From: Udeniomyces pyricola
Taxonomy: Eukaryota; Basidiomycota; Tremellomycetes; Cystofilobasidiales; Mrakiaceae
DNA length: 64,000 nucleotides
Direction of reading: 5' to 3'
Assembly (NCBI GenBank): GCA_039545295.1
Contig: BCIK01000017.1
Location: 496,001 to 560,000 of the forward strand
Below are positions 12,601 through 24,859 of the stretch, in pieces; the first letter of the stretch is position 1; each line of letters begins with the position of its first letter. A program made the position numbers and the translations under genes. Below the pieces are notes generated by a model that was given only the letters and a program-made list of their open reading frames with translations, was not told where the DNA came from and searched no databases.

Positions 12601-13140
12601 AGCGCTCACGAAAATCCAGATCTTGCCAGCGTCTTCAGGCTTGCTCTCGTTCTTGCTCTGACCGGCGCCCTCGTTCGCCTTGCGACAGGTAATTTTGAGT
12701 CCGGCCCTCTTGAGATCGCGTACGAGCGCTCCGAACTGACCCTCCCTCGAGGACCGTTCCGCCTCAGGATTTGACTTCCAGAGCTTTCGAATATTGGGAG
12801 GAAGCTGGTGGTTTTTGATAGCAGCGGCCGGGTTGTACACCAGGACGAGATCGACGGAGAACGTCGGAATGTTGTCGGGCAAGGGTGAATGAAGCAGATG
12901 GGCCTTTGCCGTCGTCGCGTAGTGCATGAGCTTCTCTTTGGCAGTCAGTAGAGTATCAGAGGAGGGAGATGAGTTCCCGACAGACGTCTGATTGTTGAAG
13001 GGCGTGCGATGGGAAAGACCCGAGACGTTGGCGGGGGTTGTCGCGGTTGTCGCAGTCGTCGAGGTCGTTGTAACACGCACGGCCGGGGGAGTCGACGGCG
13101 TCATGGAAGTGGTGGAGATGGGCGGTGCGAGTTCGACCAT
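9678..13140 (-). CDS. TMEM16/anoctamin family membrane protein (fungal Ist2-like)
   Basis: Family members are phospholipid scramblases, ion channels or ER-plasma membrane tethers. The N-terminal cytosolic domain includes IWIFVSADDELL, DRLRLVHELVSGA and NVTDVFALHDKAVNDKW, matching the fungal anoctamin head. About ten hydrophobic segments follow. The most diagnostic blocks are the YGFAASFWALVFVETWRIK segment followed by a His/Phe/Trp-rich loop, and DYAEMVTQFGYVCLWSICW with NNYVELRADALKVCLNSRRP. The latter two carry the acidic residues (E in AEM; E and D in ELRADA) expected at the calcium sites of the last core helices. The C-terminal tail after IFRYALGKLLW is charged and ends at KKFQ. There are about nine exons. 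The ATG at 13140 is preferred; an in-frame ATG exists near 13340. Scramblase, channel and tether roles cannot be told apart from sequence. Confidence 0.9.
10234..10249. repeat. (TA)n microsatellite in an intron
   Basis: Alternating T and A between two 3' exons of the TMEM16 gene, next to the acceptor or donor region and not coding. Confidence 0.85.
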
Positions 13141-13684
13141 GGTGTGTCGTAAGCTGGCTAGTACGTCAGACTGCTCGGACGTATGATGACGAGGTTGATG
13201 GGATGATTGGTCGGAGGAGAGGAAACCGAGGATGGAAGGGAAGGAACTGTGAGCTGCACGATACAAGGAGGAGAGAGGAGCTGGATTGAGCTGGAGAAGC
13301 CTGGATGAGTAGGCGACGATGACGTAACTGAAGCTTTCATGCATGCGTACAGCTGGCCGGGTGGCGTCTGCCGGTCTTGATAGGGGGGTGAGGATGAGGC
13401 TTTTCAAGTTGTCAAAACTGCCATGGTGAATGAGGCAGTCAACTGGGTCTTAGACATCTTGAGAAGATGAACGAATAAAAATCATCCCCGCTCATGATAA
13501 ATCGACGAAACTATTCGGCTGACTATATACAAACTATATGACACGTAGCTACAAAGCGGGCGCTATGACAACACGTCAACCGAGCCGACTTCCGTGGCAG
13601 ACTCCTGACAGTCGAGTAAAGCGCGATACTCTGTCCTTTCTTCCTCCTTCGCTCCTGCCACCATCCATCTACCTTGGTCCTCGC
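13141..13684. other. Divergent promoter region
   Basis: About 540 bases separate the start of the TMEM16 gene (minus) from the preferred start of the F-box-like gene (plus). The region must hold both promoters. Two alternative in-frame ATGs for the plus-strand gene, at 13538 and 13565, fall inside it, so the true spacer may be nearer 400 bases. No recognisable operator or TATA element stands out. Confidence 0.5.
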
Positions 13685-14894
13685 ATGACTGCTTCATCCC
13701 TAATTCTCCAGCCGGAAAATCTCTCCGAGCCCTGCCAAGTGATTCAGGCTTCACCCTCGTTTCGTCTTTTTGACTTGCCCATAGTCCCCTCACCCATCGT
13801 TCCAATTGATCTCACCCGTCCGAGGCTCCTTCCCGAACTCCTTCTCTATCTACTCCCTTTTCTCGATCGATCTGCTCTTTACCAACTCGTCTTGTGCAAC
13901 TCAGACACTCTCTACCTCGTTTCGCCTCGACTGTATCGCACGCTCACGATCGGGCGTAAGGGACAGGTGGAACAGTTGTTGTCATCTGTAAGACCTCTGA
14001 TGCGGTTGTTGTTGTTGCGTTTGTTTCCACCCTGTAGCTTTCCTACTCCTCCAGCTAGGCTTGAGGCCTTCAGCTACTCATACATATCATAGTACGATCC
14101 ATTGAATTTATATCATCTCGTTGTCGGATCAAATCGTAGCTAACCAAGCAAGAACCTCTTCCTTTCTGACCCTCACGTTGTTCTTTTTTGTTTGTTTTCT
14201 GCCTGCGACCGACCCCTTTCAGAAAGTAACGGCGCGTCTGGCCCACATTCTGGCGCTTCGTACACTCCCCTTCGTCGAAACTCTTGACCTCTCTCCGGTC
14301 AAGGAAATGACTGTCACCGACATCATCGACCCCTCCTCCTCACTCTTACTCCCACGCCTCGACCATGTCCGACTCACCCTCACCTCCGAGCACGACGGCT
14401 TCACTCAGTGGAAGCCCCTCCTCTCGGGCCTTGATCCGACTCGACTGACTCTTCGTATCTCTGGGCCGTCAAGCTGGCTGATCGTCGGTTGGAGGATGGT
14501 CAAAGTCAACGGCCAAGCTCTGGTCACCTCTATCGGAAACTGGAGCCGTCTCAGATCAATTGTTCAAGTCGAGGGATCCATCCTCTCTACTGATAACACT
14601 GGCAGCTATACTACTGTGTACCACCCATTCCGTCAATGTGCCTGGTTGACCGAGGTAGGGCGAAATGTGCACGTCGGATTGGATGTCGGGGCGCTCTCTT
14701 GCAAAGGAAATTCGCTCATGGGAGGGTTTCGTGGATCCGTCGATGCGTGGAGGGCTTTCTCTGGCGTTGGAATGGTCGAGATCCTCGTTAACAACCTAGA
14801 GGAAGCGGCGCTAGTGAGGGAAGCATTAGATGAGGAAACAATCGCGTCCGATGGGGAAAATGGTAAACGGGTGGTGATTACTATTAAACACTAG
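13685..14894 (+). CDS. F-box-like protein, function unknown
   Basis: Two exons, 13685-13987 and 14223-14894, joined in phase 0 through a GTAAGA donor and a TTTCAG acceptor; they sum to 975 nt, giving 324 residues. Residues about 45-85 form an F-box-like helix pair (RPRLLPELLLYLLPFL, then CNSDTLYLVSPRLYRTLTI), the layout common in basidiomycete F-box-like families. The remainder, with short beta/leucine-rich stretches such as LPFVETLDLSPV and LDHVRLTLTSEHDG, resembles the substrate-recognition part of such proteins. F-box proteins usually recruit substrates to SCF ubiquitin ligases; this is inferred, and no substrate can be proposed. Alternative in-frame ATGs at 13538 and 13565 would add up to 49 residues. 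The second exon begins AAA GTA ACG. Confidence 0.78.
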
Positions 14895-16117
14895 ACTTGT
14901 TCACGCTGCAGGAGGGCTATACTGAATTCGGAAAGGGGACAGGTAGGATGGGTCGGGACGATGGGGGCACGTAGCTTAGAAGAGTCGAATCTGTTGTGCA
15001 GAGCTGACGCCATTGATCGTTAGACATCACTTCATGGACATACCGATTGTGTTGTTGGTGACCTCTTTCGTAGTTTGCTCGTTATCGCTATGTACCTGCT
15101 CTATCGACACGACGACGGGCTCAGTCAGACAAAGTTTTAGCAAGAGTCAGATCGAAGGCGTTCATGAATCGATATTCCGGATGGACCTTGCACGTGCACT
15201 TTATCACCAAAGTGAATGTATTTTGGTGACATGACTCTGTCTTCGCGAGCCAGACATGTCATGCATATTTATTTGAATGTCGATCGACCGGCGCCTGTCA
15301 AAAGGTGATACATATGTATATGTATGCATATACATATATAAATGATGCGTGCTGTGACAAGGCTGTGACATCGCGATCGACATACTGATACAGAGTCCTA
15401 ATCGACTGATCAGTCAACGTCTAACGTACCTAACGGCTGACCTGAACCTTTGATCAACAGCTCATAATTCAAAATTTATACCCTCGATCAGCTACAGGTT
15501 GCCATGATCGCTTTCATGGCGCAAGCAGTGATATCTGTTATCTCCTTCATACCAGAGATATATTCAAAGCACGCCGAGGGATTGACTGACACGCTTGGAT
15601 CCTAGCAACAAAGGGCGATGATGCCTTTGCCCTGCCACTTCATTAACGCCCCTCTTTTCCCGGCTCGCCAAGCAGTTCAGATGGGGTTCGGACCGCCCAA
15701 CTCGCCACCCGCCGAGTACCAGAAGCGTACCCCTACCCCCTGCTCCACATTTCGCTTGGTTCGGAAGCTGGAGACCAAGTCTCTTGGGACTGCCACAACG
15801 TTTCGTGTTTCTGTTGAATGCCAATGCTCACTTCGTTTGCCTTTCACGTCCGACCGCTTCCTTCCCTTTCTCTACACTTCCATCCTATCTGTCGCTTTCT
15901 TGGAATTCATACCGCCCAGGTGGCATAGACTTGAATCTCATCTCGCTATCCGGTCCCCCCTCTATCCTCCATCGTGCATCTGTCACGCCCTTGTGCCTGT
16001 CTGCATCGCATCTCGCCCGCCGTGTCCCATTTCTGTTATCGCCCATCCACCACTCCTTCCATCCTGCCTCCAACACCCTTTCAACAGTAGCTCTTCACAA
16101 ATTTTTCCTTTTCAAAT
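14895..16117. other. Long intergenic region, upstream of transporter gene
   Basis: About 1.2 kb between two plus-strand genes. The part at 14895-15600 is AT-richer and contains a perfect AT hairpin (15312-15337). The part at 15620-16117 is strongly pyrimidine-rich on the plus strand, as in many fungal promoters just before the ATG. The open frames at 15618-16121 and 15784-16260 encode no recognisable protein and one runs through the probable start codon of the transporter. Confidence 0.55.
15312..15337. repeat. Perfect 11-bp inverted repeat (AT-rich hairpin)
   Basis: The arms ATATGTATATG and CATATACATAT are exact reverse complements around the 4-base loop TATG. It lies in non-coding DNA about 800 bases upstream of the transporter start and 420 bases downstream of the F-box-like stop. 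It could form a hairpin or a protein-binding palindrome; there is no further evidence. Confidence 0.85.
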
Positions 16118-18900
16118 ATGACGCACACACATGGAATCGAGGAGGAGTATCGAGGACCCCCGCTAAGCGCACTTTCACGTCGAATTCACGGTTGGAGCTT
16201 CCAAAGTCAGTCCAGCTTCTTGCAGGTCTCCCCATGTGTTGGACAGGGCTTGATGACTAACGTGTAGCTCGATCAACTGCAGGTTTTCCCATCGGGTGAG
16301 TTAACGCTGATCGAATTATGGAAAGATGAATGTGATCACAAACTCATACCGTTCATACATCATTGCCTTGGACTGGAACGGCCGAGCCAGTATGGGCACT
16401 GGAGCCGTGTATCTGACCCTTTCAAACCTCAAATACCATCCCGGGTTCATCACTCATATTGAGCGCGTCTTTTTCGGCCTCAACATCTTCTGTGAGGCAC
16501 CTCAATCGACTTCCTCGTGCATCCCGCTCTCAGTTGCTGATGCCTTCTGCCATCTCGTCATCTTCTTACTGAATCCAGTCTTTTTCGTCAACACAACTGT
16601 GAGATTCATCACATGATTTGTCTCCAGCTCCGTTCTCAGCTCACCTTCTGCGAACGCGTCTTGCTACTTTTGTCACCTCATGTTCTGTTAAATTCGTCAA
16701 CATAGATCCTCCTCCTTCAGCTTCTTCTATTTCGATCTCAATTCAAGCGACTCATCAATGATCCAGTACGAGGAGTGTTTGTACCGCTGATTGTCCTCAG
16801 GTATGTCCGCCGCATCATGTCTGATTGCACGGCTATCGCTTGCGACACCGGCATGGTACCTTGTGACCGATAGTTCCATTTCGACCTTTCAGCTTTGCGA
16901 CCATCATCATTGGCATCATCAACTACGTCGTCGAGCCTGGGCGTAAGCTCAACCCACTACGTACTGCGCGCTTCCAAGTGACTACTCGGCTGATGAGCTA
17001 TCCATCATGACACTTTGGTATCCTCAAAAGACGTCTCCTTCGAGCTGGTCTACCGCCTCTTTGTACGTGATGAAGGAACATGTACCGTGCCTCAATCTGC
17101 GCTGCTCGTCCGGCATGTCACTAATCAACATCGTATCCATGTTTGTGACAGTGGGTCTACATCTCATTCGCGATCCTAGTCTGCATTCCTATGTTGTGAG
17201 TGCTGGGTTTGGTCCGTTATTCGCCCCGAATAGTGGAAACCCACCCCTCATGCCGTTTTTCACAGGATGGTTTGGTTCAACAACCCACACGATATTTCGA
17301 CATTCACTCCAGCTTGGGCCTTCCTCATCTTCCCGCTGAGTCAGTTCCTGCCCTTTCGAATGCCACCATATCCTCCAGCCAACAACAGTGTCCTGACAAA
17401 TTGCTTGTTGCATTTGTACTTCGTAGTGCTTGTCGGTATCGTTGCCATCAACGTTTTGAGGGTGTTCCCATTGCATGATGCCCGGGCCATCAATATTCTG
17501 TTGGTCGGGTACGTGTTTCAGGGACTTGGGTTTTTCATGACCTTCTTCTATCTGGGGCTCTATGTCCTTCGAATCATGACCACCGGGTTTTTGGAAGGCC
17601 ACGTGAGTCGCTTGGCCATGTATTCTTTCGTCTTTCCCTTATGTTCATGACCGGCTCGACAGGATACTAACTTCAAATCCCGTCTCACCCATTGCTACAA
17701 CCATGTCTAGCAAGCAAACGGAGCGTTCGTCGCCTGTGGTCCTCCTGGCTTCACTGCTCTCGCCCTCATTCGTCTCGGAGAGGCATCGCGAACTATGCAA
17801 GTCGCTATCACCCTTATGCCTCGATGTCTTTCCCCGGGATCAGATGTTGATACCCTTTCGTCATCCTTCTCTTCCAGCATGGTCGAATTCGATCTGATTG
17901 GTCCCCAAGCTGGAGAGATCTTCTATGCCTTTGGCGTGCTCTCGGCAACAATGCTTCTTGGGCTTGCCCTATTCTTTTTTTTCTTTGGATTACTCCCCTA
18001 CTGGTAAGAAAAGGCCGACGCTCCTTGATGGTCGTCTGCCGCATGTACTTATGCCATCTGCCTATTCTGATCGCAGGTTCAAGGTCCATAAGCACCTCAA
18101 CGAGATTCTCGGCTGCTGGGCTCTCACCTTTCCGTATGTTTATTGACGACTTTTATACCGAAGTCAAGATGGTGGTACTGAATATTTTCCCTTTTTAACC
18201 AGAAACGTTGGCTTCATTGTTACTTTCCGAGCTTTGGGCGACGTTTTCAACTCTCAACTGCTATGGGATGTGAATATGATTTCAACTTCGATACGTTGCA
18301 CGTGACATGTCTTCTCGTTCTGACAGCTTGGTTTGTTTTCTCTCTCCGTCGATCAGGCACATGCCGTGTTCACTGTGAGTCGTTTGGCTACGGTTTTGAC
18401 CACGTTGTAAGCTTGCATTTATCTGACTGTGCTCATCAACGTCAGGTCATGATCTGCCTCTTGTGGGCGATTCTCATGAGCTTGACTTTCTACGCCATCA
18501 TCCGGGGCGAGATCTTGAACGCTAAGGAGCAAGATCTTTGGCGAGATCTTTCTGGCGAAGGTGAGACATATCGTTTCGAGAAAATGTGGGAGACTCCAAC
18601 GTCTTGACCAAACTGATTATTCTTGCTTCCTCTCCGTTCGCAGATGACGTCAAGCCCCTCGTTGCCGCTACACTTACCGCCCCTCACGAGCCGTCCATCG
18701 CTGCCTTCGCTACGTGCGTACCTTCCAACCACCAAGCCGACGTCGAGAAACAAATGTATCCCGCATACGACTATGGACAGCAGCAACAATTTGTTCCGTC
18801 AGGTAGAGGAGACAAGCCAGCTTGGACGACCCTTGGATCCAAGGAGCAACGAGACGGAACAGAGGTGTTGACGCAAAGTGTACGATCGTCTTATTACTGA
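16118..18900 (+). CDS. TDT-family transporter (Mae1/Ssu1-type voltage-dependent anion channel fold)
   Basis: A polytopic plasma-membrane transporter of the tellurite-resistance/dicarboxylate transporter family, whose fungal members move malate or sulfite. Exon 1 is 16118-16205, exon 2 is a 13-nt microexon 16283-16295, and exon 3 starts at 16391; together they rebuild WSFQSFPIGMGTGAVYL, the family signature at the first helix. Later hydrophobic blocks include LIVLSFATIIIGIINYVVEP, AWAFLIFPLSQFLPF, LLVGYVFQGLGFFMTFFY, the GPPGFTALALIRLGEASR turn, ATMLLGLALFFFFFGLLPYW and MICLLWAILMSLTFYAII. The cytosolic C-terminal tail, from about 18645, is hydrophilic and Gln/Ser-rich. About a dozen exons in total. 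Whether the substrate is malate, sulfite or another anion cannot be decided from the residues I can read. Confidence 0.88.
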
Positions 18901-19606
18901 GTAAGTACCTACATTCAACAGTTTGCTGTGCGCTTGGGTCGATCTGAAGGTCTCTGGAAGCATATGCTGAATTCAGATGAAGGCTCTCGTCTGTGTGATA
19001 TCCTGGTTGTGTCATTTAGTTGATTTTCTCTTTGTTGTTGCTTTGATGTGCACCCCTTCGCCTTACTTTGTCATCCTATTTTTGCTCTCGCGAAACCTAA
19101 ACCTGCTTCCTTGTCCTTCTCTCTCAACTCGGAAATGTCTTTTTCTACTCTCATTTATGTATCCTTAGCTAGAGTGACCGGCGCTACCCACTTCATATCC
19201 ACCTTTCTCTCTTATCTTCGACTGATAGACAGCCACCTATGGACTACCAAACCACATCATTCGGCATAGCCTTTCTGATTTTTTTCTTGTCCCTTGGGTC
19301 ACCTACTTCCTTCTTTGTTCTTGTCTTTCATTTCATGACTTTGTGACACCTGTCCGACGGATGTGTGCGTGTATGAAAGGAAGGGAAGAAAAGAATGAAG
19401 AAAGGTGCACAACTGCGAATCGATGCGGATGACGATCAAATGCAAGATAAATATAATCAGAAAAAGGTATTTCTTTCTGCCTCCACTTGTTCAAGCTCCA
19501 AGACTTGTCTCTCGTCGCTCCAAGCCGATTCGATCATCCATCGCTTATAACTCTCGACTCTCCCCTTCCACTCCACTTCATCTGTACTCACTTATTCTGG
19601 CCCACA
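18901..19606. other. Intergenic region (transporter 3' end, DDB1 promoter)
   Basis: About 700 bases between two plus-strand genes. It is T-rich to pyrimidine-rich after about 19480, consistent with the DDB1 promoter and leader. Short open frames at 18977-19168 and 19048-19269 have no recognisable content. Confidence 0.5.
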
Positions 19607-22600
19607 ATGGAATATCTAGCTACTGTACGTGTGCATCAGTCTAGACTGTACTTGAATCGATCTTGACCTAGATTCCAGGCCATCTGACTGCTTCGACATC
19701 CTCCGATCTCGCTCGACGGTTCCCCCTTCCTCTCCCTTACCCTTCTACTGCTATACTTATCGCGAATCATCACATCTTAACATCCGATCAGGCCCATCAA
19801 TCCACTTCAGTCTCACATTCTCTCCTCTCAAACCTTTCATCGCTCGATCATCAATCACTAGTCGTCTGCCAAACTTCTTCCATCCAACTCCACAACCTCC
19901 TTCCGACGGGTTCTGTGCCCGCTTGTGAACCATTCGATCTCTGGGGCTCACGCATCATCGGGGCGGCGATCGTACGGCCTAGCACCCGACCGGATGAACT
20001 TCTCCTCGTCGTTGTATCGGCCCCCAATCCGCTCGTGCTCTTCCTTGCGTATGACCGAGAGAAGCAGACGTTTGTCGTCGAGGATAAGCTCGAGATTACG
20101 AAGCCTATCGGAGCGCGTGAGGGCGAGTTCTTCCAAGGCGTCGTGGTCAACAACGAAGATGGAAGCAACGTTGTCGTCATCTCTATTTGGGTCGGGATCG
20201 TCACCGTTCTTGATTTAACGGGTGAGCAGAATGGCGCGAGGATGCGTGGCGGTGGAAAGCGGGGCAAGGTTCCGGTCGATGCCGGCACTGAGGCGGACAT
20301 TGTGCAGGCTAGATTCGATCTTCAGTGAGTAGACTTCTTTCTTGCGCTGAGTCTATGCGGTACCGGTTGAAAGTGAAACTTCCCCTTCCTAAAGATGATC
20401 AGCTGATTATCAAACATCTGATCTGATAGAATTAAAGAACTCAACCTCCTCTCGCTCGCTTTCCTCCCATCGTCGCCCGTCCTCTCCCCACCGGCTCCGC
20501 AGCCGACACTGTGTTTCCTTCATCTCACCGCAACGCGCACTGTTCGCCTCCAATCACGCACGCTCAACCTCACAACGAAAGATTTCAGTCCGAGTGATAA
20601 CTCATCCGACGAGCTCCTCTCTTCTCACATCAACGATCCAGGATCGTCAATGCTTATCCCTCTTCGTCCAGTCGACGGCACAGGCTCGAGTGGTATTGTC
20701 GTGGTGGGCGAGACTGAGATTGCTGTTCTGGAGGTTGTCGTTGGTGGGACCCATGGGTCGATCAAGAGCCCGAGGATAGAAAAGGGCAAAGCACGTGCAG
20801 GTCATGAGCTTGACGAGGGCTCACCAGGGAGCTTCGACAAAGGAAAGCGGAGGCGGAAGAGCAGTCCCTCCGTCGACGGCGGGAACTGCAGTCAAGGATC
20901 TTTGACAAGGAGTAGAGCTGTTGTGGAAAAGATGGCGTTTTCGACCGTTTCGGCGTGAGTTTCTTGGGCGTCGTCATATTGGTTACCTCTGATCGATCGA
21001 TCAGGCAAACTGGATGCGCCTCACTTCCTAGCTGATTGACTATGTTTTTGCTATCCCCAATAACAGCTACTCCATCCTAGATAGCAACGACAAACACACA
21101 CGGATCTTACTCGGTGACACGTATGGCCAGCTCTCTCTTGTCACTCTGTCCCGCTCGTCGGGCAAGGTCAAGTCGATCTCGTTCCTTGTCCTTGGCGAGG
21201 TGAGCCCGCATCCTTTTGAAACATGTTCACCGTTCCTCCTGTACACCGCACTAGATATTTCTTGACCGCTCACCCGACTATGGTTTCGGATTTGTTTCTC
21301 AGATCCCTCCCCCAACGACTTTGACCTATCTATCAACCTCACATCTCTTCGTCGGCTCACATTTTGCCGACTCCCAAATCGTCTCCATATTGCCCTCACC
21401 TCAACCCTACACAGGATCGTACATTGCGCCCCCTTTGCTTTCTTTCCACAACCTCGCTCCTATCGTCGATTTTCACAAGGCCGAGGGAGAAGGTGGTAAG
21501 CTCGTCACCTGCTCCGGCGGAATGAATAAAGGATCGCTCAGGGTTGTTCGAAGCGGTGTGGGTTTGGAAGAGCAGGGTGTTCTCGAAGGGATCGACGATG
21601 TGGAAGCTATCTGGACGCTTGGTTCAAATGAAGAAGGGTGAGTCGTCAACTTGTTGCTCATCTCGCATAGTCTCCGAACGTATCAACTTTATCTGATACT
21701 TCTTTCCCTCCGTCTTGCAGATACCAATCGCTCCTCCTCATATCGACATCGACCTCCACACTTGTTCTATTGCTTCCTTCAACGGCGGAAGAAGATATCG
21801 CCTTGCTGCCATCGTCGACATTTAGTGAGATCAAGCGTGGCGTTCCCACGATTGACGCGGGAGACTTTGGGCCTGGACGGATCGTGCAAGTAACCAAGCA
21901 GGGCGTCCTCCTCATCGACCTCGTCTCCCAGGCGGTTCTTGCATCGTGGACCGCCGAAGCCGAGATTGTGTGCTCTGCGGTAGAAAATGAGGTTGTGCTG
22001 GTTGCCATGAGGGGTGGTCGCGTAGTCAATCTGAAGATTGGAGCCCAGTCATCCGCTAGCGAGTTTGAGTGAGTTGCTGATGTTCTCTTACACCGTGAGT
22101 AATAAGGAGCTTTCCGGTCACTGATGGCCCTTTTGTTTGACAGATATTCCAAGGGCACCGACATGGGCAGCGAGATCTCGAGCGTGACCATCTCATCCTC
22201 CACTGCAGCTTTCGCATCTCCCGTTGTTGCCATTTCCTTCTGGGACTCATCTCTCGCTCTTTACAACCTTCAAGACCACACCCTCGTATCCAAACTACCA
22301 CCAACTCCTACACTCGTGAACTCCCTTCTGTTCGCATCGCTGCCCGAGACGAAACCTCAACTTCTTGTTGGTCTGGGCGATGGTTCGCTTCTCTTGCAGA
22401 CTCTCTCGGATGAAGGAGAGTACGAAGATGGGATGGAGAGGCGTACTATCGGGCTGGGTAGCACTGAAGTTGGACTCTGCTTGGTTGGCGCTAGCGTCTT
22501 TGCGAGCTGCGATCGACCGGCCATCATCCATGCCGAGCATGGCAGGCTCTCGTACTCTACTGTCAACATCAAGGTCTGTCTCCTCGTTCTCTCGACGTTG

Positions 22601-24859
22601 CGACCCATTCTGATTATCCCCGTGACTGATTGGGTTCCTTCTCTCACCTTTTGTCGCCTTGGTCTTTCGCCTTAGAATGCTACTGCTTGCTCGCGACTGA
22701 ATTCGGCCAGCTTTCCCACGACACTGATATTTGCATCTTCGCCAGACCTTATCATTGGGCGCATCGACGAGATGAAAAAGGTTCACGTTCAAACGGTGCG
22801 ACCTCGTCCTTCCTCTGGTAGCTGTTACTTCGACACGTGTCTGACTCAATATTCCTTGTTTCTACAATCAGATTCCATTCGGTCTCGATAACCCTTATCG
22901 GATCGCCCATCGGCCCGATATTCGGGCTTATGGCGTCGCGTTCGTCAAGACGGTTCTCGATCGGTTCCGAGCGGAAGAGGCCATGACATCGTCATTCAAG
23001 CTGCTTGATCAAGATACCTTTGATCGTGCGTGATCGAGGCACTAATGGATCTCCTCATCCTGCTCGTCTAGTGATTCGTTTTTCCCTGATGTCCTGCTTT
23101 CCTCTACCGTTTTTAGCCATCTTTACATATGAGCTCGAGACTTCAGAGCGAGCTACCTCGCTCGAGACCATCTCAACGCCGACAGCCTCCTACTTTGCAC
23201 TCGGTACGGCTATCCTCGAGGACGGCAAGACCGAAGTCCAAAAAGGGCGAATCTTGATCTTTGGCGAAGACGGTAGCTCGAATGGTGGCAAGACGGTGTT
23301 GATGGGGGAGATCCCCGTGGCGGGCTGTGTCTACGCGATCAGTGGACTCGGTGAGACTGGGTTGGCAGCAAGCATCAATTCTCGAGTGAGTTGAAAGCAG
23401 CCATGATGTTTTTCTCTGTATTTGATTCCATTCTAAGGACCGGTCTAACCCAGGTTTGCATCATCGCATGCGTCGTTTCACAGATTGTCTATTACGATCT
23501 CTCGGTCCCTTCGAAGCCGGCCAAAAAGTCAGAGTGGGCTTCGGCTTACCTCCCAACATCTCTTGTGCCGCTACCTGACCGAAAGCTGCTCGTCGGAGAC
23601 GCCATGAGCTCGTTGTGCGTCGTCGAACTCAAGGAGGATGAAAAGTTGACGACCTTTGCCAAGGTGGGTGTTCGTTCTGGATCCTTGGGCGTGATGTTGT
23701 CACTTGACTCGTTGAGTCATGGATGACAGCTGACGAATGAATATCGGTTGTTTGGGTTGTCTTTGTTCTGTGTTGTCTTCTGCAGAATTCAAAGCCTCTC
23801 TGGGTTACATCGGTTGACCATCTTCGTGACACTACTTACATTGGAGCGGACGTGAGTGATCACGATCTGTGCGACGTTCTCCCATTCGTTTCGCACCTGA
23901 CGCATGACTTGATTTCTCTTGATTCATCGTCTTCGTTTCGGATTTTGGATATGAAATGAGTAGAGCAACTGCAACCTGTTCACTATGAAGCATGATGGCG
24001 TTCGACTGGAGTCTCAGGGAGGATTCCACGTCGGCGAGATCGTCAATCGCTTCCGCAAAGGTGATCCATCGCTTTCTTGCGTTCTTCTCCTTGGACAACA
24101 AGGAGGTATATCACATGGCTGACCTTGTTGTTTCTGATGTCCTATGAACCGCCCTCTCGATTTCTACAGGCTCCCTGGTTCCGACCTCTTCCACCTCTGC
24201 CTCCGCCTCCACTAAGCCTAACCTCATCCTCGGCAGCTCATCCGGTCGCTTGAGCACCATTATCGATCTCGACCGCGAGACATCTCGAATCCTATTTGAT
24301 CTCCAGCGAAACATGGCAGCGGTCATCGTTGGACCAGGAAGCCGTTCCTGGGAGAGGTACGTCGTTCACTCATCACGATTTGGATTTTTCCAAAGTATTC
24401 GTCACAAGGGGCTTATCTCGCTTGGTCGGACTTACGATGTTCTGCTCCCACTTCCCTCATTTATTTTTCTTTTTTTTCTTCTTGACGGAGTAGTTGGCGA
24501 GACTACCGAGGGGACGACGGACGGTCGACTCGGACTACCGGGTTCATTGACGGAGACTTTGTCGAGCGCTTCTTGGATCTCGCTGATGAAGCTCAAATCC
24601 AACAGATCATGGCCGTACGTTTCGATTGGACATATTTGAACCCTTTCAATTCCGAGATCTCAAGCACGAGTCTAACTGTCCTTTTTTTTTGCCTCCATTG
24701 TCCTTCCCCNCCCCCTCCTCTCCCCCCCCCCCTTCCCCTCTTTTTCCCATACTTCTGCTCTCTGGTCGGTTGATCCAGGGCTCGAACCAATACGAAAAAC
24801 TCTCGCTTCCACACAGCGAGATTTGTGCACTTGTGGAGGGGCTCAAGAGGATGCACTGA
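19607..24859 (+). CDS. DDB1: DDB1-like protein (damaged-DNA-binding protein 1, CRL4 adaptor)
   Basis: DDB1 is a triple beta-propeller adaptor linking CUL4 ubiquitin ligases to substrate receptors in DNA repair and replication licensing. The ATG at 19607 opens a tiny exon (MEYLAT, donor GTACGT); the next exon begins with a PGHLTAS-like N-terminal strand followed by many propeller strands. Diagnostic stretches are DELLLVVVSAPNPLVLFLAY, the block TCSGGMNKGSLRVVRSGVG (DDB1 has SGAFKEGSLRIIRNG at this place), GDTYGQLSLVTL, and the C-terminal KLSLPHSEICALVEGLKRMH before the TGA at 24857. About 15 exons separated by short introns. A Ser/Lys/Arg-rich low-complexity insert lies at 20760-20930 within the first propeller region. 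RSE1 and CPSF1 share the fold but lack this pattern of the GSLR block and short C-terminus, so DDB1 is preferred. An N at 24710 lies in the last intron. Confidence 0.9.

Noticed and set aside
15618..16260. Overlapping plus-strand open frames before the transporter
   Set aside because: They are pyrimidine-rich leader sequence and one passes through the transporter ATG in a different frame.
19607..24859. RSE1 or CPSF1 as alternative identities of the DDB1-like protein
   Set aside because: All share the propeller fold, but the GSLRVVRSGVG block and the short LPHSEI-type end match DDB1.
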